Below, piece after piece: positions 5,875-6,089 of a stretch of DNA of 6,089 nucleotides. Below the pieces are notes generated by a model, which worked only from the letters and a program-made list of their open reading frames with translations, ran no database searches and was not told the DNA's origin. Within the stretch, counting starts at the first letter, position 1, and each line of letters starts with the position of its first letter. A program made the translations under genes and the position numbers. Source of the DNA: Gammaproteobacteria bacterium (GTDB taxonomy: Bacteria > Pseudomonadota > Gammaproteobacteria > Steroidobacterales > MnTg04); NCBI GenBank assembly GCA_027297845.1, contig JAPUHG010000286.1, forward strand, positions 1-6,089, in the 5' to 3' direction.

Positions 5875-6089
5875 CTAGCGGTGCAGGATACCTCGTCTCG
5901 TGCTGATGCCCAGTCGTTCGCCGAGGGTCAGGTAGTAGGCGGTATTGCCGCCTTGGGTCAAGCCCGCCGCCACGTATACCGGCCCGATCGGCGTATCGAG
6001 ACCGAGCCATAAACTGGCCCCGAAAAGACCGTTATCGAACTTGATCTCATCGCTGCTCTGGAATACGTTGCCGTACTCGAGACTGATGC
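5875..6089 (-). CDS. C-terminal end of a patatin/BamA-type outer-membrane barrel protein (truncated by window edge)
   Basis: The reverse strand from 6087 is open for 71 codons to TAG at 5877-5875, with no start in the window. The peptide reads ISLEYGNVFQSSDEI, then LFGASLWLGLDTPIGPVYVA, then AAGLTQGGNTAYYLTLGERL. This matches the final strands of BamA/surface-antigen barrels, and the GNVW...GLDTPLGPLYL...YLFLG style is typical of patatin-like (RssA/PlpD-type) phospholipases that carry such a barrel at their C-terminus. In such proteins an N-terminal periplasmic or passenger lipase precedes the barrel; that part is outside the window, so the lipase assignment is inference. The end is unusual: about 14 residues (ERLGISTRRGILHR) follow the YLTLG strand where homologues normally stop at an aromatic residue. 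Confidence 0.7.
   Translation of the reverse strand, partial: ISLEYGNVFQSSDEIKFDNGLFGASLWLGLDTPIGPVYVAAGLTQGGNTAYYLTLGERLGISTRRGILHR

Noticed and set aside
5807..6012. Short open frames on both strands at the right edge
   Set aside because: Neither resembles a protein; the partial barrel frame on the minus strand explains 5875-6089.

Overview
The window looks like chromosomal DNA from a Gram-negative bacterium. A proteobacterium, possibly an uncultured gammaproteobacterium, fits best. Nearly every product is a cell-envelope protein: an AsmA-superfamily protein, a DUF2092-type periplasmic protein, an OmpA-type peptidoglycan-binding protein and the end of a patatin/BamA-type outer-membrane barrel. 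Coding density is high, Shine-Dalgarno sites are good, and no transposase, integrase, tRNA, rRNA or CRISPR is visible. The species assignment is inference only.

Layout. Positions 1-2406 (+) hold the 3' part of a large AsmA-like gene whose start lies upstream of the window. It converges at about 2407-2507 on a series of minus-strand genes. Reading those right to left (their direction of transcription), they are: the last 71 codons of a patatin/BamA-like barrel protein (6089-5875); an OmpA-family protein with a cysteine-rich repeat tail (5643-4318); an unassigned exported glycine-rich protein (4170-3703); a DUF2092-type exported protein (3526-2717); and a 70-residue single-span or exported peptide that overlaps the DUF2092 stop codon (2720-2508).

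The most interesting signal is in the non-coding DNA. Each of the three gaps in front of the OmpA, glycine-rich and DUF2092 genes carries the same 20-bp element, coding-strand consensus TTTGGCG-N-G-N-N-A-N-GACCAGA, with 16 of 20 columns identical in all three copies. In all three it is followed after exactly 19 bp by a -10-like hexamer (TATCAT, TAGCAT, TAGAGT). Sequence outside the element and the hexamer is not conserved. With the usual -12/-7 placement of the hexamer, each element is centred at about -41.5, the position of a class II activator site. The three units (four genes, counting the coupled small one) therefore look like a co-regulated envelope regulon under an unidentified activator.

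How the genes may work together (inference): AsmA-like proteins are linked to inter-membrane lipid transfer, DUF2092 proteins are predicted to have a LolA-like lipid-binding fold, OmpA domains anchor to peptidoglycan, and patatin-type barrels are outer-membrane lipases. A shared role in envelope lipid or outer-membrane homeostasis is a reasonable hypothesis that the sequence alone does not prove.
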